Origin: JBOHTO01 sp050733695
GTDB taxonomy: Bacteria > Gemmatimonadota > Gemmatimonadetes > Gemmatimonadales > Gemmatimonadaceae
DNA length: 25,060 nucleotides
NCBI GenBank assembly: GCA_050733695.1
Contig: JBOHTO010000153.1
Span: 1 to 25,060 of the forward strand
Reading direction: 5' to 3'
Below, piece after piece: positions 6,627 to 13,536 of the stretch. Made by a program: the position numbers and the translations under genes. The number at the start of each line of letters is the position of its first letter. Position 1 is the stretch's first letter. The notes beneath the pieces were generated by a model. That model saw only the letters and a list, made by a program, of their open reading frames with translations, searched no databases and was not told the origin of the DNA.

Positions 6627-7378
6627 TCGATCTGCACACGCATCTTCTGCCGGGGGTGGACGACGGTTCGCCCTCGGTGGATGCCAGCCTGCCCGTGCTC
6701 GAACGCTTCGCGAGCGATGGCGTCGAACTGCTGGTGTGTACGCCGCATCTGCGCGCGTCCGACGCTGCACGCGCACCGCATCGCGAACATTCCGCGATCC
6801 TGGCGACGCTCGTCGCCCGCGCGCCCGCGCGCCCGCGTCTCGAACTCGGGTGGGAGATCATGCTGGATGTCCCCGGGGCGGACCTCCGCGCTCCCGAGCT
6901 TGCGCTCGCCGGTTCCAGTGCTGTTCTCGTGGAGTTTCCGCGCGCCGGACTGCCGGTGGGCGCCGCCCAGGAACTCTACCGGCTGCGCATGAGCGGAATC
7001 GTACCGCTCGTCGCGCACCCCGAGCGCTATTCCGGCTGCACCGTGACGGCCGTAACGGAGTGGCGGAGGATTGGTGCGGCGATCCAGATGGATGCCGCCG
7101 GACTGCTCGGCCACCCGCCCATGGCGCTTCTCGCTCGTTCGTTTCTGGAGGCCGGCCTGGTCGACTGCATCGCGAGCGACAACCATGGTGACGCCCGTTC
7201 TCTCGCCAGCGCGCGCGACTGGCTCACGGAACTCGGCGCGATCGAGCAGGCGCGCCTGCTCACGCAGGTGAACGCCGCGCGGCTGCTCGCGAACGAGGCA
7301 CCGCTACCGGTCGCGCCGGTGAGAATCCGCCGGGGCGCGCTCGGCCGTCTCAAGGAGATGCTGCTTGGCCGCAGATAA
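6623..7378 (+). CDS. PHP-domain phosphoesterase, CpsB/YwqE-type tyrosine phosphatase family
   Basis: CpsB/YwqE enzymes are metal-dependent PHP phosphatases, best known for dephosphorylating bacterial tyrosine kinases that control capsule synthesis. The 251-aa length is typical. Likely metal ligands are visible in order: H5 and H7 (DLHTH), D13/D14 (PGVDDG), H42 (TPH), E78 (GWE), H132 (AHPERY), D186 and H188 (SDNH). The start is a GTG in a GTGA overlap with the GGGPS-like stop. The 3' end overlaps gmhA by 14 bases. No BY-kinase gene is in the window, so the substrate is uncertain: capsule control and a sugar-phosphate phosphatase role are both possible. Confidence 0.87.
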   Translation: MIDLHTHLLPGVDDGSPSVDASLPVLERFASDGVELLVCTPHLRASDAARAPHREHSAILATLVARAPARPRLELGWEIMLDVPGADLRAPELALAGSSAVLVEFPRAGLPVGAAQELYRLRMSGIVPLVAHPERYSGCTVTAVTEWRRIGAAIQMDAAGLLGHPPMALLARSFLEAGLVDCIASDNHGDARSLASARDWLTELGAIEQARLLTQVNAARLLANEAPLPVAPVRIRRGALGRLKEMLLGRR

Positions 7379-7982
7379 CGATCGCCGGAAGAAGCCCACC
7401 GCCGGCACCGGCGCCGCGGCGGGCTCGCCGCTCACCGCAGCGCTCCGGGAGCTGGCCGCTTCTGCCACGCGTGCCGCGGACGAGCTCGGCCCCGCGATCG
7501 AACGCGCGGCGCAGATGGTACGCGACGCCGTGCAGCGCGGTGGCACGCTCTTCTTCTGCGGCAACGGCGGCAGCGCGGCCGACGCCCAGCACATGGCCAC
7601 CGAGTATGTCGTGCGCTACATGCGCGACAGACGGGCTTGCGCTGCGATCGCGCTCACCACCGACACGTCGCTGCTCACGGCCGCCTCCAACGACATGGGC
7701 TTCGAGACGGTCTTCGCCCGGCAGGTGGAAGCGCTGGCGAGGCCGGGCGACCTCCTCATCATCCATTCCACCAGCGGCGAATCTCCCAACGTGCTGCGCG
7801 CCGCGCAAGCCGCGCGCGAGCGCGGCATCGCGGTGCTGGCCTTCTCGGCGGGCGACGGCGGTGCGCTGCGCACGCTCGCCGACCACGCGGTGATCGTGCC
7901 TGTCAACCGCACCGATCGCGCCCAGGAATTGCACCTGTGCATCGAGCACGCCATCTGCGAGATGGTCGAGCGGGATCTGTGA
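7365..7982 (+). CDS. gmhA: Phosphoheptose isomerase GmhA (SIS domain)
   Basis: GmhA converts sedoheptulose 7-phosphate to D-glycero-D-manno-heptose 7-phosphate, the first step to the ADP- or GDP-heptose used in LPS or glycans. The 205-aa protein carries the SIS fold: FFCGNGGSAADAQHMATE (63-80), TTDTS (98-102), STSGESPNVLRA (135-146) and the C-terminal Q187/H195 pair that matches the E. coli Gln-x7-His catalytic pair; H76 and E80 match the metal/catalytic His-Glu. It starts at a TTG 14 bases inside the phosphatase gene; no ATG or GTG is suitable before residue 51. The substrate is inferred from motif pattern; DiaA-like SIS proteins are the main alternative. Confidence 0.88.
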   Translation: MAADNDRRKKPTAGTGAAAGSPLTAALRELAASATRAADELGPAIERAAQMVRDAVQRGGTLFFCGNGGSAADAQHMATEYVVRYMRDRRACAAIALTTDTSLLTAASNDMGFETVFARQVEALARPGDLLIIHSTSGESPNVLRAAQAARERGIAVLAFSAGDGGALRTLADHAVIVPVNRTDRAQELHLCIEHAICEMVERDL

Positions 7983-8006
7983 CCGCATCGGCCACCACCC
8001 CGTTGT

Positions 8007-8028
8007 CATTCCCGCGAAAGCGGGAATG
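8007..8028 (+). repeat. REP-like palindromic hairpin with GAAA loop
   Basis: CATTCCCGC (8007-8015) and GCGGGAATG (8020-8028) form a perfect 9-bp stem closed by a GAAA tetraloop, in the 94-nt gap between gmhA and the SDR gene. Hairpins of this sequence type are dispersed in many bacterial genomes as REP-like elements. It could stabilise or end the upstream operon transcript. Degenerate relatives are clustered at 12871-13008. Confidence 0.85.
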
Positions 8029-8076
8029 CATGCCCGAGCGGCTTGAGGGGACTCGTGCGATGACTGAGCGCCCACG

Positions 8077-8844
8077 ATGATCTCACTGCACGGCAAACGG
8101 GCGCTCGTCACCGGCGGCTCGCGCGGCATCGGTGCCGCGACGGCGCGCCTGCTCGCAGACTGCGGCGCGAGCGTCGGGATCGGCTACCGGAACCGCGCGG
8201 ATGCAGCAGCGGCGGTCGTCGGGGAGATCACCGCGCGCGGAGTGCCCGCGTTCGCGCATGCAGCGGACATCTCGACGCCGGGCGGCGCAGACTCCCTCGT
8301 CGAACGCGCCGTACGCGAGTTCGGCGGCCTGGACATCTTCGTTGGCAATGCCGGCGTCTGGCCCGCGCGCGAGACCGCGGTCTCGGAGATGGCCGACGAG
8401 CGCTGGACGCGCACGATGAAGGAGAATCTCGATTCGATCTTCTTCACGTCCCGGGCGGCGGCGCGCGCGATGGGAACGGCCCCGGGCAGGGAAGGGCGCA
8501 TCGTACTGGTGACGAGCACGGCCGGCCAGCGCGGCGAAGCGATGCACGCGGACTACGCAGCGACAAAGGGAGCGATCATCTCGTTCGTGAAATCGCTCGC
8601 CATCGAACTCGCCCCGTACGGCATCACGGTGAACGGAGTCGCCCCTGGCTGGGTGGATACTGACATGTCCGCGGAGCCATATTCGGGCGATGGCAGGGCG
8701 CGGATCGCGGCGTCGATACCCGTCGGTCGCATAGCCACCGCCGAGGATGTAGCGGCGCCGATCGTCTTCCTGTGTTCATCGCAGGCGCGCCACGTGACAG
8801 GGGAGATACTCAACGTGAACGGCGGCAGTGTCCTGTGCGGATGA
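8077..8844 (+). CDS. Short-chain dehydrogenase/reductase, FabG-like
   Basis: This is a classical 255-aa SDR that uses NAD(P)H to reduce or oxidise a carbonyl or alcohol. It has the Rossmann glycine motif TGGSRGIG (12-19), NAG (91-93), the active-site tetrad N117, S147, Y160 and K164 (YAATK), and the PGWVDTDM segment (190-197). It resembles 3-oxoacyl-ACP reductases, but so do many sugar and alcohol dehydrogenases; no other fatty-acid gene is nearby, so the substrate is open. The ATG at 8077 lies 48 bases after the REP-like hairpin. Its stop overlaps the start of the tRNA nucleotidyltransferase gene (ATGA). Confidence 0.9.
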   Translation: MISLHGKRALVTGGSRGIGAATARLLADCGASVGIGYRNRADAAAAVVGEITARGVPAFAHAADISTPGGADSLVERAVREFGGLDIFVGNAGVWPARETAVSEMADERWTRTMKENLDSIFFTSRAAARAMGTAPGREGRIVLVTSTAGQRGEAMHADYAATKGAIISFVKSLAIELAPYGITVNGVAPGWVDTDMSAEPYSGDGRARIAASIPVGRIATAEDVAAPIVFLCSSQARHVTGEILNVNGGSVLCG

Positions 8845-10217
8845 GCCGGGAGCACGGACAATTGCGACGGCAGAGCAACGGCGGCGCGCCAGTGATTCCC
8901 GGGCAGGCTGTCGTGCGACTCGATCCGCCCCCCGCGGTGCGTGAGATCGCGCAGCGCCTGGAGAGGGCCGGCCACGAGACGTGGTGTGTGGGCGGAGCCG
9001 TACGGGATGCTCTGCTCGGCCACGCGCACCTGGATTGGGATCTCGCTACGGCGGCCACGCCTCCCGAAGTGCTGCGGCTCTTCCGCAGAACGGTGCCCGT
9101 CGGAATCGCCTTCGGGACCGTGGGCGTCATCGCGAGTGACGGCGTGATGTACGAGGTGACGACGTTCCGCCGGGACGTGGACACCGACGGCCGGCATGCG
9201 GTGGTCGAGTTCGGCGCGTCGCTGGACGAGGATCTCGCCCGGCGCGACTTCACTATCAACGCGATCGCCTATTCGCCCAGCCGCGAGAGTCTGCACGATC
9301 CCTTCGACGGTCGCCGCGATCTCGCCGCGCGAGTCCTGCGCGCAGTGGGCGAGCCCGCGACTCGCATGGCCGAGGATCGCCTGCGGGCGCTGCGTGCGTT
9401 CCGCTTTGCCGCGCGTTTCGGGCTCGCCATCGAACCCGCCACGTGGCGCGCGATAGTCGACAGCACTCCCCACCTTGGCCGGCTTTCGGCAGAGCGTGTC
9501 CAGCAGGAGATCCAGAAGACGATGGACCAGGTGGCCCGGCCATCGGAAGCGTTCTCGTCATGGCGCGAGAGCGGTGCACTGGCCGAGTTGGTTCCGCCGC
9601 TTTCGGCGATCACCACCCCGGCGCTCCGCACGCTCGATTGCATTCCGCTCCCTCGCGGTGCCAGGCGCGACCAGCGTCGCTCCACCAGAACCACCGCGCT
9701 CTTCCTCGACGTCGCCGATGTCGACGTAGCGCGCACTCTCAAGGCACTCCGCTTCTCCAACGCCGAGACGCGCTGGATTTCGCGCCAGGTGGAGCTCTTC
9801 CACCTGCTCGGAGGCGAGATGGAGCGATCGCTGATGGCTGCCGGCCCGGGTCCCACGGACGCAGAAATACGCAGGTGGGTGGCACGGGCAGGGCGCACGC
9901 GATTCGGCCCGCTCGTTCGCCTGGCGGCGGCGCGATGGGGCGCGCTGCGCGACGCTGGCCTTCCCTCGCCGCCGGCGGTCGCGATCGCCGCGCTCTACGC
10001 GCGGGCGTTGCGCATCGCCTTCCGCGATCCCGTGGAGCTGGGCGACCTTGCCATCGATGGCGACGACCTCCGTTCCGCGGGTATTCCCGGCGGCCCGGGC
10101 CTCGGTAGTATTCTGCGGACGCTACTCGCAGAGATTCTGGATGACCCTCGCCTCAACACGCGCGACCGGCTGCTCGCCCGCGCGCGCGAGCTCGGCGACG
10201 ATTCCACGGAGCGGTGA
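8841..10217 (+). CDS. cca: CCA tRNA nucleotidyltransferase / poly(A) polymerase family
   Basis: Class II nucleotidyltransferases of this family add or repair the CCA end of tRNA; a close relative adds poly(A) tails. The 458-aa protein has the head-domain motif CVGGAVRDALLG (49-60), the two catalytic aspartates D65 and D67 (HLDWDLAT), the strand EVTTFRRD (105-112) and RRDFTINAIAY (134-144), followed by the neck pattern AEDRLRALRAFRFAARFG (177-194). The ATG at 8841 overlaps the SDR stop; a longer frame from 8772 would sit inside the SDR gene and is not needed. Sequence alone does not separate CCA-adding from poly(A) activity; CCA addition is the default guess. No HD motif is apparent in the C-terminal part. 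Confidence 0.92.
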   Translation: MSREHGQLRRQSNGGAPVIPGQAVVRLDPPPAVREIAQRLERAGHETWCVGGAVRDALLGHAHLDWDLATAATPPEVLRLFRRTVPVGIAFGTVGVIASDGVMYEVTTFRRDVDTDGRHAVVEFGASLDEDLARRDFTINAIAYSPSRESLHDPFDGRRDLAARVLRAVGEPATRMAEDRLRALRAFRFAARFGLAIEPATWRAIVDSTPHLGRLSAERVQQEIQKTMDQVARPSEAFSSWRESGALAELVPPLSAITTPALRTLDCIPLPRGARRDQRRSTRTTALFLDVADVDVARTLKALRFSNAETRWISRQVELFHLLGGEMERSLMAAGPGPTDAEIRRWVARAGRTRFGPLVRLAAARWGALRDAGLPSPPAVAIAALYARALRIAFRDPVELGDLAIDGDDLRSAGIPGGPGLGSILRTLLAEILDDPRLNTRDRLLARARELGDDSTER

Positions 10218-10220
10218 TAC

Positions 10221-10751
10221 ATGGCCTTCTTTCGCGGCAGGCAGCCCGAGTTCTCGCTGGAGAAGCGATTCCGATCCGGCATCGATGGCTTCACGTTCGT
10301 GAAGGAGGGCGACCATTACGCGGCTCACGTCGTGGCCAACGCCGAACGTGTGGTCGATCTCTTTCACGCTCTGAGCGAGCACCTTCCACCAGCGGTCGAC
10401 GTCGCGCTTGCCGACGAGCGGACGGGGCAGCGGTGGAAGGGCGAAGCGGTGGCCCTGCCCGATGTGCGCGAAGGTGTCGCCCGCCTCAAGGTGCTGCTCG
10501 CGGGTCACGGCGGCGTGGAGTTCGCCATCTACACCAGTGAGGATCAACTCACACTGAACGCGGCCATCGAACTGTTCATCTACGCTCGCACGGATCAGTG
10601 GCTCTACATCCTGCAGGGCAAGGGGCTGGAGGAGCGGCGCGCACTGCGTACGAAGAGCTGGAAGCTCTCGCGCCGGAAGTTTCCGCCCGCGCCCGCGCTG
10701 GTGCAGGCCGTCGTCGAGACGGCCACGCGCCTCGGCCTCGCCCTGGAGTGA
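10221..10751 (+). CDS. Unknown 176-aa protein between cca and the ZIP gene
   Basis: I do not recognise this family. The ATG at 10221 comes three bases after the cca stop, and the stop overlaps the ZIP start (GTGA), so it belongs to this operon. The protein looks globular and soluble with mixed strand and helix; there is no signal peptide or membrane span. Notable stretches are FTFVKEGDHYAAHVVANAER (24-43), a conserved-looking acidic and aromatic middle with FAIYTSEDQL (101-110), ELFIYARTDQWLYILQGKG (118-136) and a basic RRALRTKSWKLSRRKF (139-154). The basic patch could bind nucleic acid or acidic lipid, which is speculation. The normal codon pattern and tight spacing argue for a real gene. 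Confidence 0.85.
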   Translation: MAFFRGRQPEFSLEKRFRSGIDGFTFVKEGDHYAAHVVANAERVVDLFHALSEHLPPAVDVALADERTGQRWKGEAVALPDVREGVARLKVLLAGHGGVEFAIYTSEDQLTLNAAIELFIYARTDQWLYILQGKGLEERRALRTKSWKLSRRKFPPAPALVQAVVETATRLGLALE

Positions 10752-11464
10752 GCGTGACGCCGATCGTCTATGCTCTCGTGGCGGGCGCAGCAAACGTGCT
10801 CGGTGCTGTTGCCATCACGTCGCGCGCGAGGTGGAGCGTGCGTGCGCTCGACACGATCCTGTCTGTCGCGGCCGGGTTCATGGTGTCGGTGTCGATCATC
10901 AGTCTCCTGCCGGAGGCGATCGAACGGCGCGGGAGCGAGGCGGCCGTCGTCGCGCTGCTCGGCTACCTCGTGGTGCATCTCACCCAGCATGCCCTGGTGA
11001 AGCATTTCCACTTTGGCGAGGAGACGCACGAAGTCTCGGAGGTGGTGGGTTTCTCCGCGCTCGCCGGGCTGCTGCTGCACACCTTCGTCGACGGAGTCGC
11101 GATCGCGAGCGGATTCCACGTGAGTGAGGCGCTCGGCCTGCTCGTGTTCGTCGCGATACTGCTGCACAAGTTCCCGGAGGGGCTGGCGATATCGAGTCTC
11201 TTTCTGGCCGCCGGTGCGAGCCGGCGCCGCGCGCTGGCTGCCGCTGCCGCGCTCGGAGTCGCCACGGTGGCGGGCTTTCTCGCGGCCAACACGCTGCGCC
11301 CGCTGGCGGATCACGGGCTCGCGCTCTCGGCCGGCGTGACGCTGTACGTGGCGACTTCGAATCTGGTGCCCGAGTTCCAGGCAAAGCCGGGGTGGCGCCT
11401 GCAGGCCGGCTTCTTCGCGGGTTGCGCGCTCTTCTTCGGAGCGCGGACCCTGCTGCGGCACTGA
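10748..11464 (+). CDS. ZIP family metal transporter
   Basis: ZIP proteins move zinc, iron or other divalent metals into the cytoplasm. The 238-aa product has about seven or eight hydrophobic segments and both signature helices: HTFVDGVAIASG (111-122) and LLHKFPEGLAIS (138-149), in which the conserved H, D, H and E line the metal site. A histidine-rich stretch lies between early helices, with HLTQHALVKHFHFG (77-90), as is usual for the family's metal-binding loop. GTG 10748 in a GTGA overlap with the previous gene is preferred; GTG 10754 is an alternative. The metal cannot be told from the sequence. Confidence 0.92.
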   Translation: MSVTPIVYALVAGAANVLGAVAITSRARWSVRALDTILSVAAGFMVSVSIISLLPEAIERRGSEAAVVALLGYLVVHLTQHALVKHFHFGEETHEVSEVVGFSALAGLLLHTFVDGVAIASGFHVSEALGLLVFVAILLHKFPEGLAISSLFLAAGASRRRALAAAAALGVATVAGFLAANTLRPLADHGLALSAGVTLYVATSNLVPEFQAKPGWRLQAGFFAGCALFFGARTLLRH

Positions 11465-11469
11465 GCGGC

Positions 11470-11492
11470 GGGCCGGGTGGGGGGCGGGGGGG
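11470..11492 (+). other. G-quadruplex motif upstream of rarA
   Basis: Four G-runs lie on the plus strand with very short loops: GGG (11470-11472), GGG (11475-11477), G6 (11479-11484) and G7 (11486-11492), with loops of 2, 1 and 1 bases. Short loops favour stable parallel quadruplexes. It fills much of the 56-nt gap between the ZIP stop and the likely rarA start, so it could form in the non-template DNA strand or in the rarA leader mRNA. Confidence 0.7.
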
Positions 11493-11520
11493 AAGTGGTG
11501 GTCGAGTTGCAGGGCCGAAC

Positions 11521-12867
11521 GTGAGCCCGCGCGGCAGCAGTGGCGGAGGTTCAGAGGGACTTTTTTCGGCGAGCGCGGGCCCTCCGCCGCTCGCTGCACG
11601 CATGCGCCCGGTGCGCCTCGAGGAGTTCGCGGGGCAGGAGCACCTGCTCGCGCCCGGCTCGGCGCTGCGCGAGTCGATCGAGAAGGGGACCGTGGGCTCG
11701 ATGATCTTCTGGGGGCCGCCCGGGAGCGGGAAGACGACGCTCGCACGTCTCATCGCGCGCTATACCGAGCGCGAGTTCGTCGCCTTTTCGGCGGTTACCG
11801 AGGGCGTGCCGCGGGTGCGCGAGATCGTTGCCCAAGCCGAGGGCCGGCGCGAACTCGGGCGCGGAACGATCCTGTTTGCAGACGAGATCCACCGCTTCAA
11901 CAAGGCACAGCAGGATGCCTTCCTCCCGCACGTCGAGCGCGGAACGATCACGCTCATCGGCGCGACTACAGAGAACCCATCCTTCGAGATCAACGGCGCG
12001 CTGCTCTCGCGCGTGCGGGTGTTCGTGCTGCGCGCGCTCGACGCTGCGCATATCACGGCGATCGTCACCGCCGCCCTCGCCGACGCGGAGCGCGGGCTCG
12101 GGAAGGAGAGAATCTCGCTCGATGCCGATGCACTCGATCTCCTCGCCGGGCATGCGGATGGCGATGCAAGACGGGCGCTCACGGTGCTCGAGGCCGCTGC
12201 AGCGCACGTGGGAGCGGGCGGCCGGATCGCCGCCGCGACGGTGCGCGACGCGATGCAGATGCGCTTCGCGCGCTACGACAGGTCCGGGGAGGAGCACTAC
12301 AATCTGCTGTCCGCGTTTCACAAGTCGCTGCGCGGGAGCGATGCGCAGGGCGCGCTATACTGGATGGCGCGCATGCTCGACGGTGGCGAGGACCCGATGA
12401 CCATCTTCCGTCGCGCGATCGCGATGGCAGCGGAAGACATCGGGCTGGCCGATCCCAACGCGCTCCAGCTCGCCGTCGCGGCGCGTGATGCGTATCACAT
12501 GCTGGGCCCGCCCGAGGGCTATCTGCCGCTCGCCGAGATGGTGATCTATCTGGCGAGTGCCCCCAAGTCGAACAGTGCAAAGGCGGCCCTCGGCGCCGCA
12601 CTGGACGCCGCGCGCGAGACGCCGGCTGAGCCGGTGCCGTTGCACATCAGGAACGCGCCCACGCCGCTCATGAAGGAACTGGGCTACGGGGAAGGGTACC
12701 AGTATGCGCACGCGGTGCCGGAGGCGTACATTCCGCAGGAGTATCTGCCGGGAGTGCTCGCGGACAGGAAGTTCTACGAGCCGGGCGCGTTTGGGTTCGA
12801 GAAGGAGATCGCGAAGCGGTTGGCATGGTGGGAGGAGTTGAAGCGCAAGGCGAAGGATGAAGAATGA
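11521..12867 (+). CDS. rarA: Replication-associated recombination protein A (RarA/MgsA)
   Basis: RarA is a tetrameric AAA+ ATPase of the clamp-loader class that acts at stalled replication forks. The 448-aa length equals that of E. coli RarA. Landmarks are PLAARMRP (23-30), Walker A GPPGSGKT (65-72), Walker B ILFADEIHRF (117-126), sensor 1 GATTENPSF (147-155), then DARRAL in the lid domain and the C-terminal HIRNAPTPLMKELGYG segment typical of the family. GTG 11521 is chosen because it matches the family length; the frame is open to 11392, but that would overlap the ZIP gene and translate the G-run region. The N-terminal 20 residues are Gly/Ser-rich, unlike the usual hydrophobic FG-type start. 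Confidence 0.95.
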   Translation: MSPRGSSGGGSEGLFSASAGPPPLAARMRPVRLEEFAGQEHLLAPGSALRESIEKGTVGSMIFWGPPGSGKTTLARLIARYTEREFVAFSAVTEGVPRVREIVAQAEGRRELGRGTILFADEIHRFNKAQQDAFLPHVERGTITLIGATTENPSFEINGALLSRVRVFVLRALDAAHITAIVTAALADAERGLGKERISLDADALDLLAGHADGDARRALTVLEAAAAHVGAGGRIAAATVRDAMQMRFARYDRSGEEHYNLLSAFHKSLRGSDAQGALYWMARMLDGGEDPMTIFRRAIAMAAEDIGLADPNALQLAVAARDAYHMLGPPEGYLPLAEMVIYLASAPKSNSAKAALGAALDAARETPAEPVPLHIRNAPTPLMKELGYGEGYQYAHAVPEAYIPQEYLPGVLADRKFYEPGAFGFEKEIAKRLAWWEELKRKAKDEE

Positions 12868-12870
12868 GAG

Positions 12871-13008
12871 CCGTCGTTCCCGCGAAGGTGGTGATCGATG
12901 AGGGTCGGTGCTGCCGCGGAAGCGGTGATCCATGAGAGTAATGCGTTCCCCGCGGAAGCGGTGATCGATGAGCGCCGTCATTCGTGCGGAAGCGGGAATC
13001 CATTTTCG
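12871..13008 (+). repeat. Cluster of four degenerate REP-like units
   Basis: After the rarA stop, four related units of about 32-36 bases follow each other: 12871-12906, 12907-12940, 12941-12976 and 12977-13008. Shared cores are GCGGAAGCGGTGATC in units 2 and 3 and GTGATCGATGAG in units 1 and 3. Unit 4 (GTCATTCGTGCGGAAGCGGG) is closest to the intact hairpin at 8007-8028. No coding sequence is likely here, although a frame runs through it. Confidence 0.75.
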
Positions 13009-13029
13009 CTTTCTCACGCAACCATGAAG

Positions 13030-13045
13030 CGTTGCACTCGCAACG
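13030..13045 (+). promoter_or_regulatory. Hairpin abutting the Shine-Dalgarno of the LEA14-like gene
   Basis: CGTTGC (13030-13035) and GCAACG (13040-13045) make a 6-bp stem with an ACTC loop. The last base of the stem is the first base of GAGGG (13045-13049), the Shine-Dalgarno sequence four bases before the ATG at 13054. A stem here could modulate ribosome access; this is inference. Confidence 0.4.
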
Positions 13046-13053
13046 AGGGACAC

Positions 13054-13536
13054 ATGCGCAAGATCTCCATCACATTCGCGGCCGCAATGGCTGCAACTGT
13101 TGCAGTGGGAGCATCCTGCTCCACACTGGGCCGGGCCGCCTTCGAGCAGCCCGTGGTCCAGCTCTCGGACGTCCGCTTCAACGGCGCCGGACTCACCGGA
13201 GGCTCGCTCGATGTGATTCTCAGCGTGTACAATCCGAACGAGTTCCGCCTCGATGCCACGCGGCTCACCTACAACGTGCTCGTGGATACAGCCTCCCTCG
13301 CCACCGGAACGCTGGATGGTCGCTTCACAGTGCAGGCCGACGATTCGACGACGGTTGTGGTCCCCGTGTCGTTCACGTACGCGGGCCTCGGCGCCGCCGG
13401 GCGCGAGCTCATGAATACCGGCAGCGTGAACTACAGGGTGCTGGGCGACGTGGTTGTCGCAACACCGCTCGGAAATTTCACCGTCCCCTACGACCGGACC
13501 GGGCGCTTCTCCACGCTCGGCGGCATCCGGGAATAG
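13054..13536 (+). CDS. LEA14-like (LEA_2/WHy domain) secreted protein, probable lipoprotein
   Basis: LEA14/WHy-domain proteins are small beta-sandwich proteins linked to desiccation and stress tolerance; bacterial forms are often exported. The 160-aa product begins MRKISIT, then a hydrophobic stretch (8-20) and C22 in GASC, a loose lipobox. The domain shows the expected order: VVQLSDVRFNGAGLTG (34-49), the hallmark NPN (60-62) with a following TYNVLVD, a VVVPVSFTY strand (101-109) and NYRVLGDVVV (126-135). Start 13054 is preferred over upstream in-frame ATGs because GAGGG lies four bases before it and a signal peptide follows; the longer frame would translate REP-like DNA. The 3' end may overlap hflX. 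Confidence 0.85.
   Translation: MRKISITFAAAMAATVAVGASCSTLGRAAFEQPVVQLSDVRFNGAGLTGGSLDVILSVYNPNEFRLDATRLTYNVLVDTASLATGTLDGRFTVQADDSTTVVVPVSFTYAGLGAAGRELMNTGSVNYRVLGDVVVATPLGNFTVPYDRTGRFSTLGGIRE

Noticed and set aside
5274..6776. 500-codon antisense frame across the alaS end and the GGGPS-like gene
   Set aside because: Its Gly/Ala/Arg-rich product includes the reverse of the Pro-Pro-Ala array; plus-strand genes with overlapping starts and stops explain the region.
12871..13008. CRISPR or insertion sequence remnant after rarA
   Set aside because: The units are imperfect, directly adjacent and related to a REP-like hairpin; there are no spacers, terminal repeats or transposase frame.
12898..13053. 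Longer start for the LEA14-like protein
   Set aside because: It would translate REP-like DNA; GAGGG and a signal peptide point to ATG 13054.
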